A stretch of DNA of 64,000 nt, from assembly GCF_014212125.1 (NCBI RefSeq), contig NZ_JACJVP010000042.1:62001-126000 (forward strand). Reading direction: 5' to 3'. Below, piece by piece: positions 45,133 to 54,656 of the stretch. The DNA is from Cohnella nanjingensis (GTDB taxonomy: Bacteria > Bacillota > Bacilli > Paenibacillales > Paenibacillaceae). Below the pieces are notes generated by a model. It was not told the origin of the DNA. It made no database searches and saw only the letters and a list, made by a program, of their open reading frames with translations. Within the stretch, counting starts at the first letter, position 1. Every line of letters starts with the position of its first letter. The position numbers and the translations under genes were made by a program.

Positions 45133-46067
45133 CGCTTCTCGCCGGAACGACCGCAACGCTCCTCGTGCGGCGTGAAGTACCGCCCTACGGATGGTTCCTG
45201 GGCGAGTCCGACGAGGCGGACAGCCCGGAAGTGCTGCTCCCGTACGGCGAGGCGGTCTCCGGACGCCCGCACGTCGGGGACGGCACGGACGTCTTCCTGT
45301 TCCACGACGACAAGGGAAGAATTACCGCTACCTTGCGCAAGCCGCTGCTGCAGCTGGGACAGATGGGGCGGCTCGTCATGGCCGATTTTCATCCGCGATT
45401 CGGCTGCTTCCTGGAGCTGGGCATCGGTAGGCAGCTGCTGCTGCCGATCAAGGAGCTTCCGGACGACAAGGAACGTTGGCCCCGCGAGGGGGACGAGCTC
45501 CATGTCGTCATGAAGCAGGACAAGGAAGGGCGCATGCTCGCGCGCCTGGCCAAGATCGAAGATTACGAGCGCGTGGTGTTCCGCGCGCCGGCATCCTGGC
45601 ACCATGAGCAGCGCGACTGCTGGGTTACCGATACGTTCCGCGACGGCGTGTTCGTGCTGGCGGACGGCGGGGTGCTCGGCTACGGCGCGCTCGGCTACAT
45701 CCCGACCGCTTCGATGACGCATCCGCTGCGTCTAGGCGAGAAGGTCACGGCCCGCGTGACCCAGGTGCGGGACGACGGGCGCGTCACCTTGTCGATGCGG
45801 CCTTCCAAGGAAGCGGGCCGTCTCGAGGATTCGGACCGGATTCTCGATTTCCTGAAAAGCCGGCCCGGCGGCGCGATGCCCTACTCGGACACCTCGCCCG
45901 CCGACGTCATCCAGAAGCGGTTCGGACTCAGTAAGTCTGCGTTCAAGCGCGCGCTGGGCAAGCTTATGAAGGACCGTCTCATCGTACAGGACGGCAACTG
46001 GACCAAACTGGTCGAAGCGGGCGGCGATCGCCCTTCATCGGACAACGAATCCACGACATCCACATAG
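45129..46067 (+). CDS. cvfB: S1-like RNA-binding protein CvfB/YitL
   Basis: 312 residues: three S1-like segments (for example VTARVTQVRDDGRVTLSMRP at about 208-227) and a C-terminal winged helix (VIQKRFGLSKSAFKRALGKLMKDRLI). CvfB affects virulence gene expression in Staphylococcus, probably by binding RNA. It overlaps rsfS by 4 bases, so it is a member of the operon. Confidence 0.88.
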   Translation: MTLLAGTTATLLVRREVPPYGWFLGESDEADSPEVLLPYGEAVSGRPHVGDGTDVFLFHDDKGRITATLRKPLLQLGQMGRLVMADFHPRFGCFLELGIGRQLLLPIKELPDDKERWPREGDELHVVMKQDKEGRMLARLAKIEDYERVVFRAPASWHHEQRDCWVTDTFRDGVFVLADGGVLGYGALGYIPTASMTHPLRLGEKVTARVTQVRDDGRVTLSMRPSKEAGRLEDSDRILDFLKSRPGGAMPYSDTSPADVIQKRFGLSKSAFKRALGKLMKDRLIVQDGNWTKLVEAGGDRPSSDNESTTST

Positions 46068-46077
46068 GGAGATGAAG

Positions 46078-46872
46078 ATGCGTTCTTACCGGGAATTCGC
46101 GGCTGTATACGATCGGTTGATGGAAGAAATGCCGTATGCGGAATGGATGAGCTTCGCCCGGCGCTGCTGGGAGCGGTACGGTACCCCTCGGACGGTGGTA
46201 GACCTGGGATGCGGAACCGGCAACATCGCGATCCCGATGGCCAAATCGGGCTTTCGCGTATTCGGCATCGACCTGTCCGCGGACATGCTGTCCGTCGCGC
46301 GGAGCAAGTGGGAAGCTACGCCCCAGCGCGGCGCGATCCGCGCCCGGGACGAGGACGGTTCGATTCGCTGGCTGCAGCAGGACATGCGCGATTGGGAGCT
46401 GCCCGAGCCGGCGGACTGCGTGATCAGCTTCTGCGACAGTCTGAACTATCTGACCGAGCCCGAGGATATCGTAGCGACGCTCAGGCAGACCTATGCGGGT
46501 CTGGCGAACGGCGGGTTGTTCCTGTTCGACGTCCACGCGCCGGAGCAGCTCGCGCGCTATGGAGAAGAGCAGCCGTTCGTGCTGGACGAGCGGGACGTCG
46601 CTTATCTGTGGACGTGCGAATACGATGCCGTCCGGCAGGAAGTCGAGCACGACCTGACGTTCTTCGTCCGGGAGGACAGCGCCGGCGCCGGGTCTCCGCT
46701 GTACCGCCGATTCGAAGAGTCGCACGTTCAGCGCGCCTACGATCCGGCTTGGCTGGCGGAACAGCTGCGGGCGGCCGGATTCGAACTGCTGCACCGCTGC
46801 GCCGACTTCGAGTGGGACGAACCCGACGCGTCGTCGGAGCGGTTGTTCTTCGTCGCCCGGAAGCCGGCTTAA
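46078..46872 (+). CDS. yqeM: YqeM class I SAM-dependent methyltransferase
   Basis: 264 residues from ATG 46078 (AGGGAG 6 bases upstream; ATG 46072 is too close to it). The start YREFAAVYDRLMEEMPYAEW is typical of YqeM; SAM-binding motif VVDLGCGTGNIAIPMA and motif SFCDSLNYL follow. Target unknown. Last gene of the yqeG to yqeM string; in Bacillus comER lies next, here an MMPL/TetR/leuS block intervenes. Confidence 0.88.
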   Translation: MRSYREFAAVYDRLMEEMPYAEWMSFARRCWERYGTPRTVVDLGCGTGNIAIPMAKSGFRVFGIDLSADMLSVARSKWEATPQRGAIRARDEDGSIRWLQQDMRDWELPEPADCVISFCDSLNYLTEPEDIVATLRQTYAGLANGGLFLFDVHAPEQLARYGEEQPFVLDERDVAYLWTCEYDAVRQEVEHDLTFFVREDSAGAGSPLYRRFEESHVQRAYDPAWLAEQLRAAGFELLHRCADFEWDEPDASSERLFFVARKPA

Positions 46873-46882
46873 CATCGATGAC

Positions 46883-46923
46883 AAAAGCCCCATTACCGCG
46901 CGTTCGGCGGCAATGGGGCTTTT
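46883..46923. terminator. bidirectional terminator
   Basis: AAAAGCCCCATTaCCGC pairs with GCGGcAATGGGGCTTTT. It separates convergent yqeM and the MMPL gene and has A and T runs on both sides. Confidence 0.9.
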
Positions 46924-46988
46924 GCTTTGCGGTTTGAAGCGTGAACGACGAATCTGGTGCGTGTGGACCCAATCGGATGGCTGCGCGC

Positions 46989-49211
46989 CTATGCGGATTC
47001 GGTTTCGGTCTGAGCCGCCGAAGCGCCGCGCCGGCTCGGCCAGAACGCCCAGCGGCCGAGCAGCAGCGTGATCGCGGGCACGAGGAACGGACGCACGACG
47101 AACGTATCCAGCAGCACGCCGATCGCGGTAATGACGCCGAATTGTACGAGCACCTGGATGGGCAGCGTGGCGAGCACCGCGAACGTTCCCGCGAGGATGA
47201 GCCCCGCGGACGTGATGACGGCGCCCGTCTCCCCGACGCCTTCGCGGATCGCTTGCTTCAGCGGCATGCGTTCGCTTTTGCGCCAGATGTTCGAGATCAT
47301 GAAGATGTTGTAATCTTCGCCCAGCGCGACGAGGAAGACGAAGGCGTACAGCGGGATGGAGCCCGAGATCGCGTCCGCGCCGAACAGATGATGGACGACG
47401 AGCCAGCCGAGCCCGAGCGCCGAGAAATACGAGAGGATGACGGTCAGCACCAGGTAGATCGTCGCCGTCACGGAGCGCAGATACGCCAGCAGGAGAAGAG
47501 TGATGAGCCCGATGACGATCGGAATGATCATTCGCGTATCGCGTTCTCCCGTCGCTTTCGTATCATACTGCTCCGCGGTCTGCCCGCCGATCCATACGCG
47601 TTCGGACGGCTGCGAGACGCCTGCGGCTTGCAGCGTCTGCTCCACCGAATCGCGAAGCTCGGGGATGCGGTCCATCGCCTCCATGGCGTAAGGATTGAGA
47701 TTCAGCTCGACGTCGAGACCGACGATCTGCGGATTGGACCGCCCGGTCTCCGGCTCGGACACCCGGCTCACATACGGCAGGGACGAGAGCGCTTCTTTCA
47801 GCTGCACCGCGCGGCCCTGGGTATCCGCCATGACCTTCGCCGGCGCGAGCTCCCCGGGGGAGAACTGCTCGCCGATGACCGCGTAGCCTTCGCGCGAAGC
47901 CATGTCCTTCGGGAACGAGGACATGATGTCGTAGGTGAATTTGATCTGCGAGGCAAAGGCGGCCAGGCCGCCCAGCGCGATAACGGAGACCGCGACGATC
48001 AGCCAAGGACGGCGCACGACGAGAGAGCCGGTCCGGTAGCGGGGCGCCGCTTCGGGCGCCGGTGCGGGCTTGCCTTGGCGCCGGGCGCGCGCCGCTTGCA
48101 TCTCGGCTGTGCGCGGCACGAACGGCCAGAAGGAGGCGCGGCCGATGATGGCGAGCAGGGCGGGTACCAGCGTCAAGCTGGCCAATCCCATAATGAAGAT
48201 GGCGATGCTGAACGGGATGGCGAACCGATGATACGAGCCGTACTGAGCCACGAGCAGGGCGAGCAGCGACAGCACGACGGTGAAGCCGCTCATCGCGATC
48301 GCGCCGGCCGAGCCGGACAGCGCGCGGCGCAGCGCCTTGCCTTTGTCCGCATCGGTCTTCAACAGCTGGCGGAAGCGGGAGATCAGGAACAGGCAGTAGT
48401 CGGTACCGGCGCCGAACAGCAGCACCGTCATGATCGAGATGCCTTGGGCGTCGACGGCGATCCATCCTTCGCGGGCCATCCAGCCGAGGATCGGACCGAT
48501 GACGCCGTAGGCGAAGCCGACCGCGATCAGCGGGATGAACGCCAGGATCGGAGACCGGTAGATCAGGAGCAGCAGGACGAGCACGAGAAGCACCGTCGCC
48601 ATGAGCAGGGCGAAGTCGGCGTTCTTGAACAGGCCCGTCGCGTCGATCTGGATGCCGACCGGCCCCGTTACGCGCGCGCTGAGTTCGCTCGTCGAGTCGA
48701 CGGCGGCATCGAACGGCTTTCCGCCGAAGACGGCGTTCGCCTCTTCCTTTAGCTTTTCGACGCCTTCCTTCAGTTGATCGGCATCGGCCTGCTTCCCGAA
48801 GAAGACCGGCGTGACGAGCGTGCTGCCGTCTTCGGACAACTGGGCCTTCAGCGCCTGCAGCGGCATTTGATGCAGCGGGGGCACGGACGTCATGTTCGGC
48901 GCCGGCGCTTCCGTCAGCTGCCGCGCCAGCTTCTGCACGTTCGCGAGATCCGCGTCCTGGAGGCCGCCGGCGCGGTGCCAGACGAGCAGCGCCGGGATGT
49001 CGGAGCCGCTCGGGAACTCCCGTTCCGCGACGGCGTCGGCTTGGACGGACGGCTTCGCGTCCGACAAGTCGGGCGCGTTGTTCGCTTCCTCTTTGTTCAC
49101 GGACGGCAGCAGCATGCTGAGCAGCGCCGCGGCCAGGATCCAGACGAGCAAGGTCGCCCACTTGCCCATGGGGCCAGCCACCCATCGGCCGAGCCCGGGT
49201 CGTTCGTTCAT
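46989..49211 (-). CDS. MMPL family transporter (RND superfamily)
   Basis: 740 residues from ATG 49211, chosen for GAGGAGG upstream. The layout repeats twice: one helix, a large extracellular domain, then five helices (about 1-360 and 375-740). RND-type segments include GAGTDYCLFLISRFRQ and ALGEDYNIFMISNIWR. Bacterial MMPL proteins export lipids or amphiphilic drugs; YdfJ of B. subtilis is close in layout. Divergent TetR regulator next door. Substrate unknown. Confidence 0.92.
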   Translation of the reverse strand: MNERPGLGRWVAGPMGKWATLLVWILAAALLSMLLPSVNKEEANNAPDLSDAKPSVQADAVAEREFPSGSDIPALLVWHRAGGLQDADLANVQKLARQLTEAPAPNMTSVPPLHQMPLQALKAQLSEDGSTLVTPVFFGKQADADQLKEGVEKLKEEANAVFGGKPFDAAVDSTSELSARVTGPVGIQIDATGLFKNADFALLMATVLLVLVLLLLIYRSPILAFIPLIAVGFAYGVIGPILGWMAREGWIAVDAQGISIMTVLLFGAGTDYCLFLISRFRQLLKTDADKGKALRRALSGSAGAIAMSGFTVVLSLLALLVAQYGSYHRFAIPFSIAIFIMGLASLTLVPALLAIIGRASFWPFVPRTAEMQAARARRQGKPAPAPEAAPRYRTGSLVVRRPWLIVAVSVIALGGLAAFASQIKFTYDIMSSFPKDMASREGYAVIGEQFSPGELAPAKVMADTQGRAVQLKEALSSLPYVSRVSEPETGRSNPQIVGLDVELNLNPYAMEAMDRIPELRDSVEQTLQAAGVSQPSERVWIGGQTAEQYDTKATGERDTRMIIPIVIGLITLLLLAYLRSVTATIYLVLTVILSYFSALGLGWLVVHHLFGADAISGSIPLYAFVFLVALGEDYNIFMISNIWRKSERMPLKQAIREGVGETGAVITSAGLILAGTFAVLATLPIQVLVQFGVITAIGVLLDTFVVRPFLVPAITLLLGRWAFWPSRRGASAAQTETESA

Positions 49212-49295
49212 GGCTAATTCCTCCTCGCGTCTTGCGCTTCCCGGTGATTCCATCCGGCATTTGGGATATAATTGAGGTTATCAGCTCGAATATTA

Positions 49296-49325
49296 TTATA
49301 TATACCGGAAGGTTAATTATGCAAC
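49296..49325 (-). promoter_or_regulatory. promoter of the MMPL gene with likely TetR operator in the spacer
   Basis: On the minus strand: TTGCAT (49325-49320), 18 bases, TATAAT (49301-49296). The spacer holds an imperfect dyad, TATACC-GGAA-GGTTAA on the plus strand (49302-49317), placed so that a bound repressor would block polymerase. Confidence 0.6.
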
Positions 49326-49350
49326 CGCTTGACGAAAGAAGGTGTCGCCT

Positions 49351-49980
49351 GTGACCCAACCGAAGCCAAAACGCTCGCCCGGCAGACCCAAAAACAACGA
49401 GCAATCGCCGTCGTTGCGCGAGACGGTGCTGAACGCGGCTTCCCAGATGTTCATGGAATACGGATACGAACCGGTATCGTTGAATCAGATCGCGGAGCGG
49501 GCCGGCGTCACGAAAGCGTCCATTTACTATTATTTCTCCAACAAAGCGCAGCTGTTCACGGACGCCGTGACGGCGATGATGGCCCGGATCTGCACCTATA
49601 CGAAGTTGATCCTGGACCGGGAGGGCCCGCTGCGGGCGCGGCTCGAACAGATGGCGGTCGTGAAGATGGCGACGACGCACGTCGAGTTCGAGACGATGAT
49701 GCGGGAGGCGATGCCCGCGCTCAGCGAGACGCAGCGAGCAGCGATCCGCCGGGCAGAACACGGGATCCACGAGGTGCTGGCCGACGGCTTCGTCCAAGCG
49801 GCCGAGGACGGAGAGATCGCGTCGACGGCGGATCCGATGCTGCTGGCGCACGCTTTCTCGGCGCTGCTCCTGCTCGGCAACCGGGAGTCGGATCTGCGGG
49901 AGACGCTGTCGGGCGAAGCGCTGCCGAAGATGATCGTCGACCTGTTCTGGCGGGGCATCGGGCCCGGCCGGCCGGACTGA
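49351..49980 (+). CDS. TetR family transcriptional regulator
   Basis: 209 residues from GTG 49351 (AAAGAAGG at 8 bases). A basic tail (KPKRSPGRPK) precedes the helix-turn-helix (VSLNQIAERAGVTKASIYYYFSNKAQLF), and the C-terminal half is all-helical ligand-binding. It is divergent from the MMPL exporter, the usual arrangement for a repressor of an efflux gene. Inducer unknown. Confidence 0.92.
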   Translation: MTQPKPKRSPGRPKNNEQSPSLRETVLNAASQMFMEYGYEPVSLNQIAERAGVTKASIYYYFSNKAQLFTDAVTAMMARICTYTKLILDREGPLRARLEQMAVVKMATTHVEFETMMREAMPALSETQRAAIRRAEHGIHEVLADGFVQAAEDGEIASTADPMLLAHAFSALLLLGNRESDLRETLSGEALPKMIVDLFWRGIGPGRPD

Positions 49981-50021
49981 CGGCGGGAATCGGCATTTTC
50001 CGCGCAATGGGCCCATCCGCC

Positions 50022-50051
50022 TTGACATCGTTTGCCTCCGTTGGCTATAAT
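50022..50051 (+). promoter_or_regulatory. sigma-A promoter of leuS leader
   Basis: TTGACA (50022-50027), 18 bases, TATAAT (50046-50051); both hexamers perfect. Confidence 0.88.
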
Positions 50052-50069
50052 CAGGGCAATACACGCAAG

Positions 50070-50339
50070 CTGTGATAAGGAGCAGTATTCGTCCCGCGTC
50101 ACCCAGAGAACCGGCGGTAGGTGCAAGCCGGCTGTCGCAGACGAAGAACTCGCCTTGGAGCTCCGCGCGCAATCCGGCCGCCTCCGTCTACGGAGAATCC
50201 CCGGCAAGCGCGGCGTACCCTTCTCGTTACGAAGGAAGAGTGGACGGCATGCCCAAGCAGGGCGCCCGTCAACTAGGGTGGTACCACGGGAATAATCCTC
50301 TCGTCCCTAGCGTTTACGCTAGGGCGGGAGGTTTTTTTT
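50070..50339 (+). promoter_or_regulatory. T-box riboswitch leader of leuS
   Basis: Stem I shows AGAGA (about 50105), the apical hairpin around GGTAGGTGCAAGCC, and a specifier loop GAACTC with CTC (Leu) at 50149-50151. The T-box AGGGTGGTACCACG is at 50275-50288, then a terminator (50297-50339: CCTAGCG-TTTA-CGCTAGG extended by GC pairs, with a long T-run). It lets leuS be read when uncharged tRNA-Leu accumulates. Confidence 0.93.
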
Positions 50340-50374
50340 ATGACTTCGAACCGTTGAGAGGGGCTTCTACGACC

Positions 50375-52810
50375 ATGACGCAGGACAACCAAGCCGGCTA
50401 CAAGCCGCAGACAATCGAGCCCAAGTGGCAGCGCTACTGGGACGAAAACAAGACGTTCCGCACGACCGAGGACGCGGGCAAGCCGAAGTTTTACGCCCTT
50501 GACATGTTCCCTTACCCGTCCGGCGCAGGGCTCCATGTCGGCCACCCGGAAGGGTATACGGCGACCGATATCGTGAGCCGCTACAAGCGGATGAGAGGCT
50601 TCAACGTCCTGCATCCGATGGGCTGGGACGCCTTCGGCCTGCCGGCGGAGCAGTATGCGCTGCAGACGGGCAAGCATCCTCGCGACATCACGGTGGAGAA
50701 TATCGACAACTTCCGCCGCCAGATCAAGTCGCTCGGCTTCTCCTACGACTGGGACCGCGAATTCAGCACGACGGACCCGGACTACTACAAGTGGACGCAG
50801 TGGATCTTCATCCAACTGTACAAGAAGGGACTCGCATATGTCGCGGAAGTGCCGGTGAACTGGTGCCCCGCGCTCGGAACGGTGCTGGCGAACGAGGAAG
50901 TCATCAACGGCCTGAGCGAGCGCGGCAACCATCCGGTCATCCGCAAGCCGATGCGCCAATGGATGCTGAAGATCACCGAGTATGCCGAGCGCCTGCTGGA
51001 AGACCTGGAGGAGCTGGACTGGTCGGAGAGCATCAAGGATATGCAGCGCAACTGGATCGGCAAGTCGACCGGCGCCGAAGTGACGTTCGCGATCGACGGA
51101 CATGCGGAGGCCGCGTTGACGGTATTCACGACCCGTCCGGATACGCTGTTCGGCGCGACCTACTGCGTGCTGGCGCCCGAGCATGAGCTGGTCGGCGCGA
51201 TCACGACGGCGGATCAGCGCCTTGCCGTCGAATCGTATATCGAGCAGGCGGCCCACAAGAGCGATCTCGAAAGGACCGACCTGGCCAAGGACAAGACGGG
51301 CGTATTCACGGGCGCTTACGCGATCAACCCGGTCAATGGGGAGAAGACGCCGATCTGGATCGCCGACTACGTGCTGGGCGGCTACGGTACGGGCGCGATC
51401 ATGGCGGTACCGGCGCATGACGAGCGCGACTGGGAATTCGCGACGAAGTTCGAGCTGCCGATCGTCGAAGTCGTGAGCGGCGGCAACGTCGCCGAAGCGG
51501 CCTTCACGGGCGACGGCGCGCATGTGAACTCCGGCTTCCTGGACGGCCTGTCCACGCCGGACGCGATCGCCCGCATGATCGCCTGGCTCGAGGAGCAGGG
51601 CCGCGGTCAAGGCAAGGTCACCTACCGGCTGCGCGACTGGCTGTTCAGCCGCCAGCGGTACTGGGGCGAGCCGATCCCGGTCTTGCACTACGAAGACGGC
51701 TCGATGGACACGGTGCCCGAAGACGAGCTGCCGCTGCTGCTGCCGGACGTCGACGCCATCAAGCCTTCGGGTACGGGCGAGTCGCCGCTGGCGAACGTCG
51801 CGGACTGGGTGAACGTGGTCGACGCGCAGGGGCGCCGGGCGCGCCGCGAGACGAATACGATGCCGCAGTGGGCGGGCAGCTGCTGGTACTATCTGCGGTT
51901 CATCGATCCGCGCAACGACAAGGAGATCTGCTCGCCGGAGAAGCAGAAGGAATGGCTGCCGGTCGACTTGTACATCGGCGGAGCGGAGCATGCGGTGCTT
52001 CACCTGCTCTACGCGCGCTTCTGGCACAAGGTGCTCTACGACATCGGCGTCGTGCACACGAAGGAGCCGTTCCACAAGCTGGTCAACCAAGGCATGATTC
52101 TCGGCACGAACGGCGAGAAGATGTCCAAATCCCGCGGCAACGTCATTAATCCGGACGATATCGTCGGCGAGTTCGGGGCGGATACGCTGCGGATGTACGA
52201 GATGTTCATGGGGCCGCTGGAAGCGACCAAGCCGTGGAACACGAACGGGGTCGAAGGGATCTACCGGTTCCTCTCCCGCGTCTGGCGACTGTTCGAAGGC
52301 GAGAACGGCGGACTGAACGCCAAGATCCGGGATATCCCGGGCGACGAAGCTTTCCGCCGCGTCTGGCATCGGACGATCAAGAAGCTTACCGAGGACTACG
52401 AAGGCTTGCGCTTCAATACGGCCATCAGCCAACTGATGATCTTCGTGAACGAAGCGTACAAAGCCGAAGCGCTGCCGAAGGAAGCGATGGCCCAATTCGT
52501 GCAGATGCTGTCCCCGATCGCGCCGCATATCGCGGAAGAACTGTGGGAGAAGCTCGGTCACGAAGGCAGCGTCGCCTATGCGGCATGGCCGACGTACGAC
52601 CCGTCGCTGACCGTCGACGCCGAAGTGGAGATCGCCGTCCAGGTGAACGGCAAGATCGTCGAACGCACGGCGGTCGCGGCCGATCTGGACGAAACCGGCC
52701 TGCAGGACGTGGCGCTCGGTCTGGAGAAGGTCAAGGCGCTGATCGAAGGCAAGACGGTCCGCAAGATCGTCGCCGTCAAAGGCAAGCTCGTGAACATCGT
52801 GGCGAATTAA
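50375..52810 (+). CDS. leuS: leucine--tRNA ligase
   Basis: 811 residues, normal for bacterial LeuRS. Class I signatures: HVGH (54-57, the HIGH motif) in YPSGAGLHVGHPEGY, and KMSKS at 582-586. The CP1 editing domain has the TTRPDTLFGATY segment. ATG 50375 is 36 bases after the T-box terminator; the upstream in-frame extension lies in the leader. It charges tRNA-Leu in the cytoplasm. Confidence 0.97.
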   Translation: MTQDNQAGYKPQTIEPKWQRYWDENKTFRTTEDAGKPKFYALDMFPYPSGAGLHVGHPEGYTATDIVSRYKRMRGFNVLHPMGWDAFGLPAEQYALQTGKHPRDITVENIDNFRRQIKSLGFSYDWDREFSTTDPDYYKWTQWIFIQLYKKGLAYVAEVPVNWCPALGTVLANEEVINGLSERGNHPVIRKPMRQWMLKITEYAERLLEDLEELDWSESIKDMQRNWIGKSTGAEVTFAIDGHAEAALTVFTTRPDTLFGATYCVLAPEHELVGAITTADQRLAVESYIEQAAHKSDLERTDLAKDKTGVFTGAYAINPVNGEKTPIWIADYVLGGYGTGAIMAVPAHDERDWEFATKFELPIVEVVSGGNVAEAAFTGDGAHVNSGFLDGLSTPDAIARMIAWLEEQGRGQGKVTYRLRDWLFSRQRYWGEPIPVLHYEDGSMDTVPEDELPLLLPDVDAIKPSGTGESPLANVADWVNVVDAQGRRARRETNTMPQWAGSCWYYLRFIDPRNDKEICSPEKQKEWLPVDLYIGGAEHAVLHLLYARFWHKVLYDIGVVHTKEPFHKLVNQGMILGTNGEKMSKSRGNVINPDDIVGEFGADTLRMYEMFMGPLEATKPWNTNGVEGIYRFLSRVWRLFEGENGGLNAKIRDIPGDEAFRRVWHRTIKKLTEDYEGLRFNTAISQLMIFVNEAYKAEALPKEAMAQFVQMLSPIAPHIAEELWEKLGHEGSVAYAAWPTYDPSLTVDAEVEIAVQVNGKIVERTAVAADLDETGLQDVALGLEKVKALIEGKTVRKIVAVKGKLVNIVAN

Positions 52811-52814
52811 GCAG

Positions 52815-52854
52815 CGCAAAGGGGCGGCCTCGGGATGGAGGGCGCCCCTTTGCG
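52815..52854 (+). terminator. hairpin after leuS, possible terminator
   Basis: CGCAAAGGGGCG pairs with CGCCCCTTTGCG, but no T-tract follows, so termination is uncertain. Confidence 0.45.
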
Positions 52855-52964
52855 TTGGAAAGGTCGTTCGCGGGCCGAGACCGGCATCGAATGACGCCCG
52901 CTCGTTTCCCCCGTAGGTTCGGTTCCTTCGGCAGCGTCCGGCCCGATATCGGGTCTAACCGGCC

Positions 52965-53801
52965 TCATGAAGGGAACGGCTTAGGCGCGAGCGAAGCTTC
53001 GACTTTCTCCAGGTCTTCCGCATACTTCTGGTGCGTCGTGCGCAGGACCCGCTGGAACGCGCCGGCAGTCGCCGCGCGCAGCTCCTCCAGCGCGGCGGCG
53101 GTGATGCCGCCGGGCACCGATACGCGCGCTTGGAGCTCGGCCGGCGTGCTGCCGGGCTCCGATAGCAGCCGGGCGGTCCCGAGCAGCATCTCGGCAGCGA
53201 GACGGCTCGCTAGGCTGCGCTCCATGCCCGTCAGCTCGACGGCCGCCTCGACGAACTGCTCCAGCAGGCAGGCCATGAAGGCCGGGCCGCAGCTCGACAG
53301 GTCGGAGGCGACGCGCACTTCGTCCTCGGGGATCTCGATCGGGCGGCTGATCGCGGCGAACAGCCCGTTTAGGTATGCCCGGTCGTCGGAGGTCAGACGC
53401 GTTCCGTACATGAACATAGAAGCGCCGCCGCCGACCTCGTTGACGACGCTGGGGATGATCTTCGCGACTTTGCTCGGCACGATGTCTTCCAGTTGACGGA
53501 TCGTAACGGGACTGGTGATCGAGACGACGATCTGCTCCGCCGTCAGAACGGGCTTGATCTCGTCCAATACCGGACGGTAATCCATCGGCTTGATGCAGAG
53601 GAACACCAAATCGGCGTCCCGGACCGCGTCCGCGTTCGCCGAGGCGACCCGCAAGCCGGCGTATTCCCGGGCCAGACGCTCCGCTTTGGAGGAGGTACGG
53701 GTGCTCACCGTCACATCCGACGGCCGAAAAGCATGCGCGCGCAGCAAAGCGCTGACGAGCAAGCTGCCCATGCTTCCCGCACCAATGAAGCCGGCCTTCA
53801 T
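52965..53801 (-). CDS. comER: ComER, late competence protein (P5C reductase-like)
   Basis: 278 residues. Rossmann start MKAGFIGAGSMG, then VFLCIKPMDY and VVSITSPVTIRQLE, as in pyrroline-5-carboxylate reductases. The position, divergent from comEA, and the ISITSPV-type sequence identify ComER rather than a biosynthetic ProC. In B. subtilis comER is not needed for DNA uptake; links to sporulation and biofilm entry have been reported in Bacillus. ATG 53801 is chosen over the longer frame because GGAGGAGGAA precedes it. Confidence 0.85.
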   Translation of the reverse strand: MKAGFIGAGSMGSLLVSALLRAHAFRPSDVTVSTRTSSKAERLAREYAGLRVASANADAVRDADLVFLCIKPMDYRPVLDEIKPVLTAEQIVVSITSPVTIRQLEDIVPSKVAKIIPSVVNEVGGGASMFMYGTRLTSDDRAYLNGLFAAISRPIEIPEDEVRVASDLSSCGPAFMACLLEQFVEAAVELTGMERSLASRLAAEMLLGTARLLSEPGSTPAELQARVSVPGGITAAALEELRAATAGAFQRVLRTTHQKYAEDLEKVEASLAPKPFPS

Positions 53802-53900
53802 ATTCGTTCCTCCTCCTTCGTCGTTTGCTTCATCCCATTGTATGTCGCGGGGTTTGGCCCACATGCTTCATTTGCAAAAATAGGACGGGAGTGAGTCGAT

Positions 53901-54569
53901 ATGAAGGAGCGGACGATCAAAGGATGGACGGGAAGACGGGGATGGGCGGCGCTTGCGGCCGCCGCAGGCGTAGCCGCGCTAGCCTGCGCGATGCTGCTGC
54001 CAGACAAGCGTGCGGACGTGCCGGGCTGGACGCCCGTTAACGCCCAGGTGGCGGCGACGCTGCAGGAGCTGGGTGCAGCCGCGCCGCTGCCGTCCGGCTC
54101 GGCGGCGGCGGACGCGAAGAGCGCGCCCGCGCCGGTCGCGTTGCCCGGCGACGGCGCACCGGCTGCGGCGGCATCGCCGATGGCCGGCGCAACGGCGGCC
54201 GGGTCCGGCCCCGGCGGAGCAGGCCCGGGGCAGGGCGGGACCTCGGCAGCCTCGCCTGCAGTCGGATTCGCCGGCGCCCTCGCAGCCGGATCTGCCGGTG
54301 CGCCCGCTGCGGGGGCTGCCGCGGCGGACATCCCGCCGACGAATCCCGGCCCTCCGGCCTCCGCGAACGCGAACGGCCTGCTGAATTTGAACGCGGCCAC
54401 GGCCGAGCAGCTCGACGCGCTGCCCGGCATCGGGCCGGCCAAAGCCCGGGCGATCGTCGAATACCGCGACGCCAAGGGGCCTTTCCGGTCCGTCGACGAT
54501 CTCCGGCAGGTGAAGGGGATCGGGCCCAAGCTGATGGAAGGGCTGCGCGACTTGGTGACGGTCGGTTGA
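53901..54569 (+). CDS. comEA: ComEA DNA-uptake receptor
   Basis: 222 residues. An N-terminal anchor (WAALAAAAGVAALACAMLL) is followed by about 110 residues almost only of Ala, Gly, Pro and Ser, and then a C-terminal helix-hairpin-helix DNA-binding pair (LNLNAATAEQLDALPGIGPAKA ... VKGIGPKLMEGL is the region 160-220). ComEA binds incoming double-stranded DNA at the membrane. The SLBB-like domain present in B. subtilis ComEA seems replaced by the low-complexity linker. Confidence 0.9.
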   Translation: MKERTIKGWTGRRGWAALAAAAGVAALACAMLLPDKRADVPGWTPVNAQVAATLQELGAAAPLPSGSAAADAKSAPAPVALPGDGAPAAAASPMAGATAAGSGPGGAGPGQGGTSAASPAVGFAGALAAGSAGAPAAGAAAADIPPTNPGPPASANANGLLNLNAATAEQLDALPGIGPAKARAIVEYRDAKGPFRSVDDLRQVKGIGPKLMEGLRDLVTVG

Positions 54570-54656
54570 TCGGGGGTCGGCGCGGGCGACGGCCCTTCCC
54601 CCTTTGACAAGACGAACGATTCGGCGACAATAGAGATAGAATGGGAGGCCTGCAAG

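Noticed and set aside
50273..52819. An 848-codon minus-strand frame opposite leuS
   Set aside because: Antisense shadow of a clear LeuRS gene; composition is typical of mirror frames in GC-rich DNA.
52965..53801. Biosynthetic proC
   Set aside because: The protein is of the P5C-reductase family, but its position divergent from comEA and its sequence fit ComER better.
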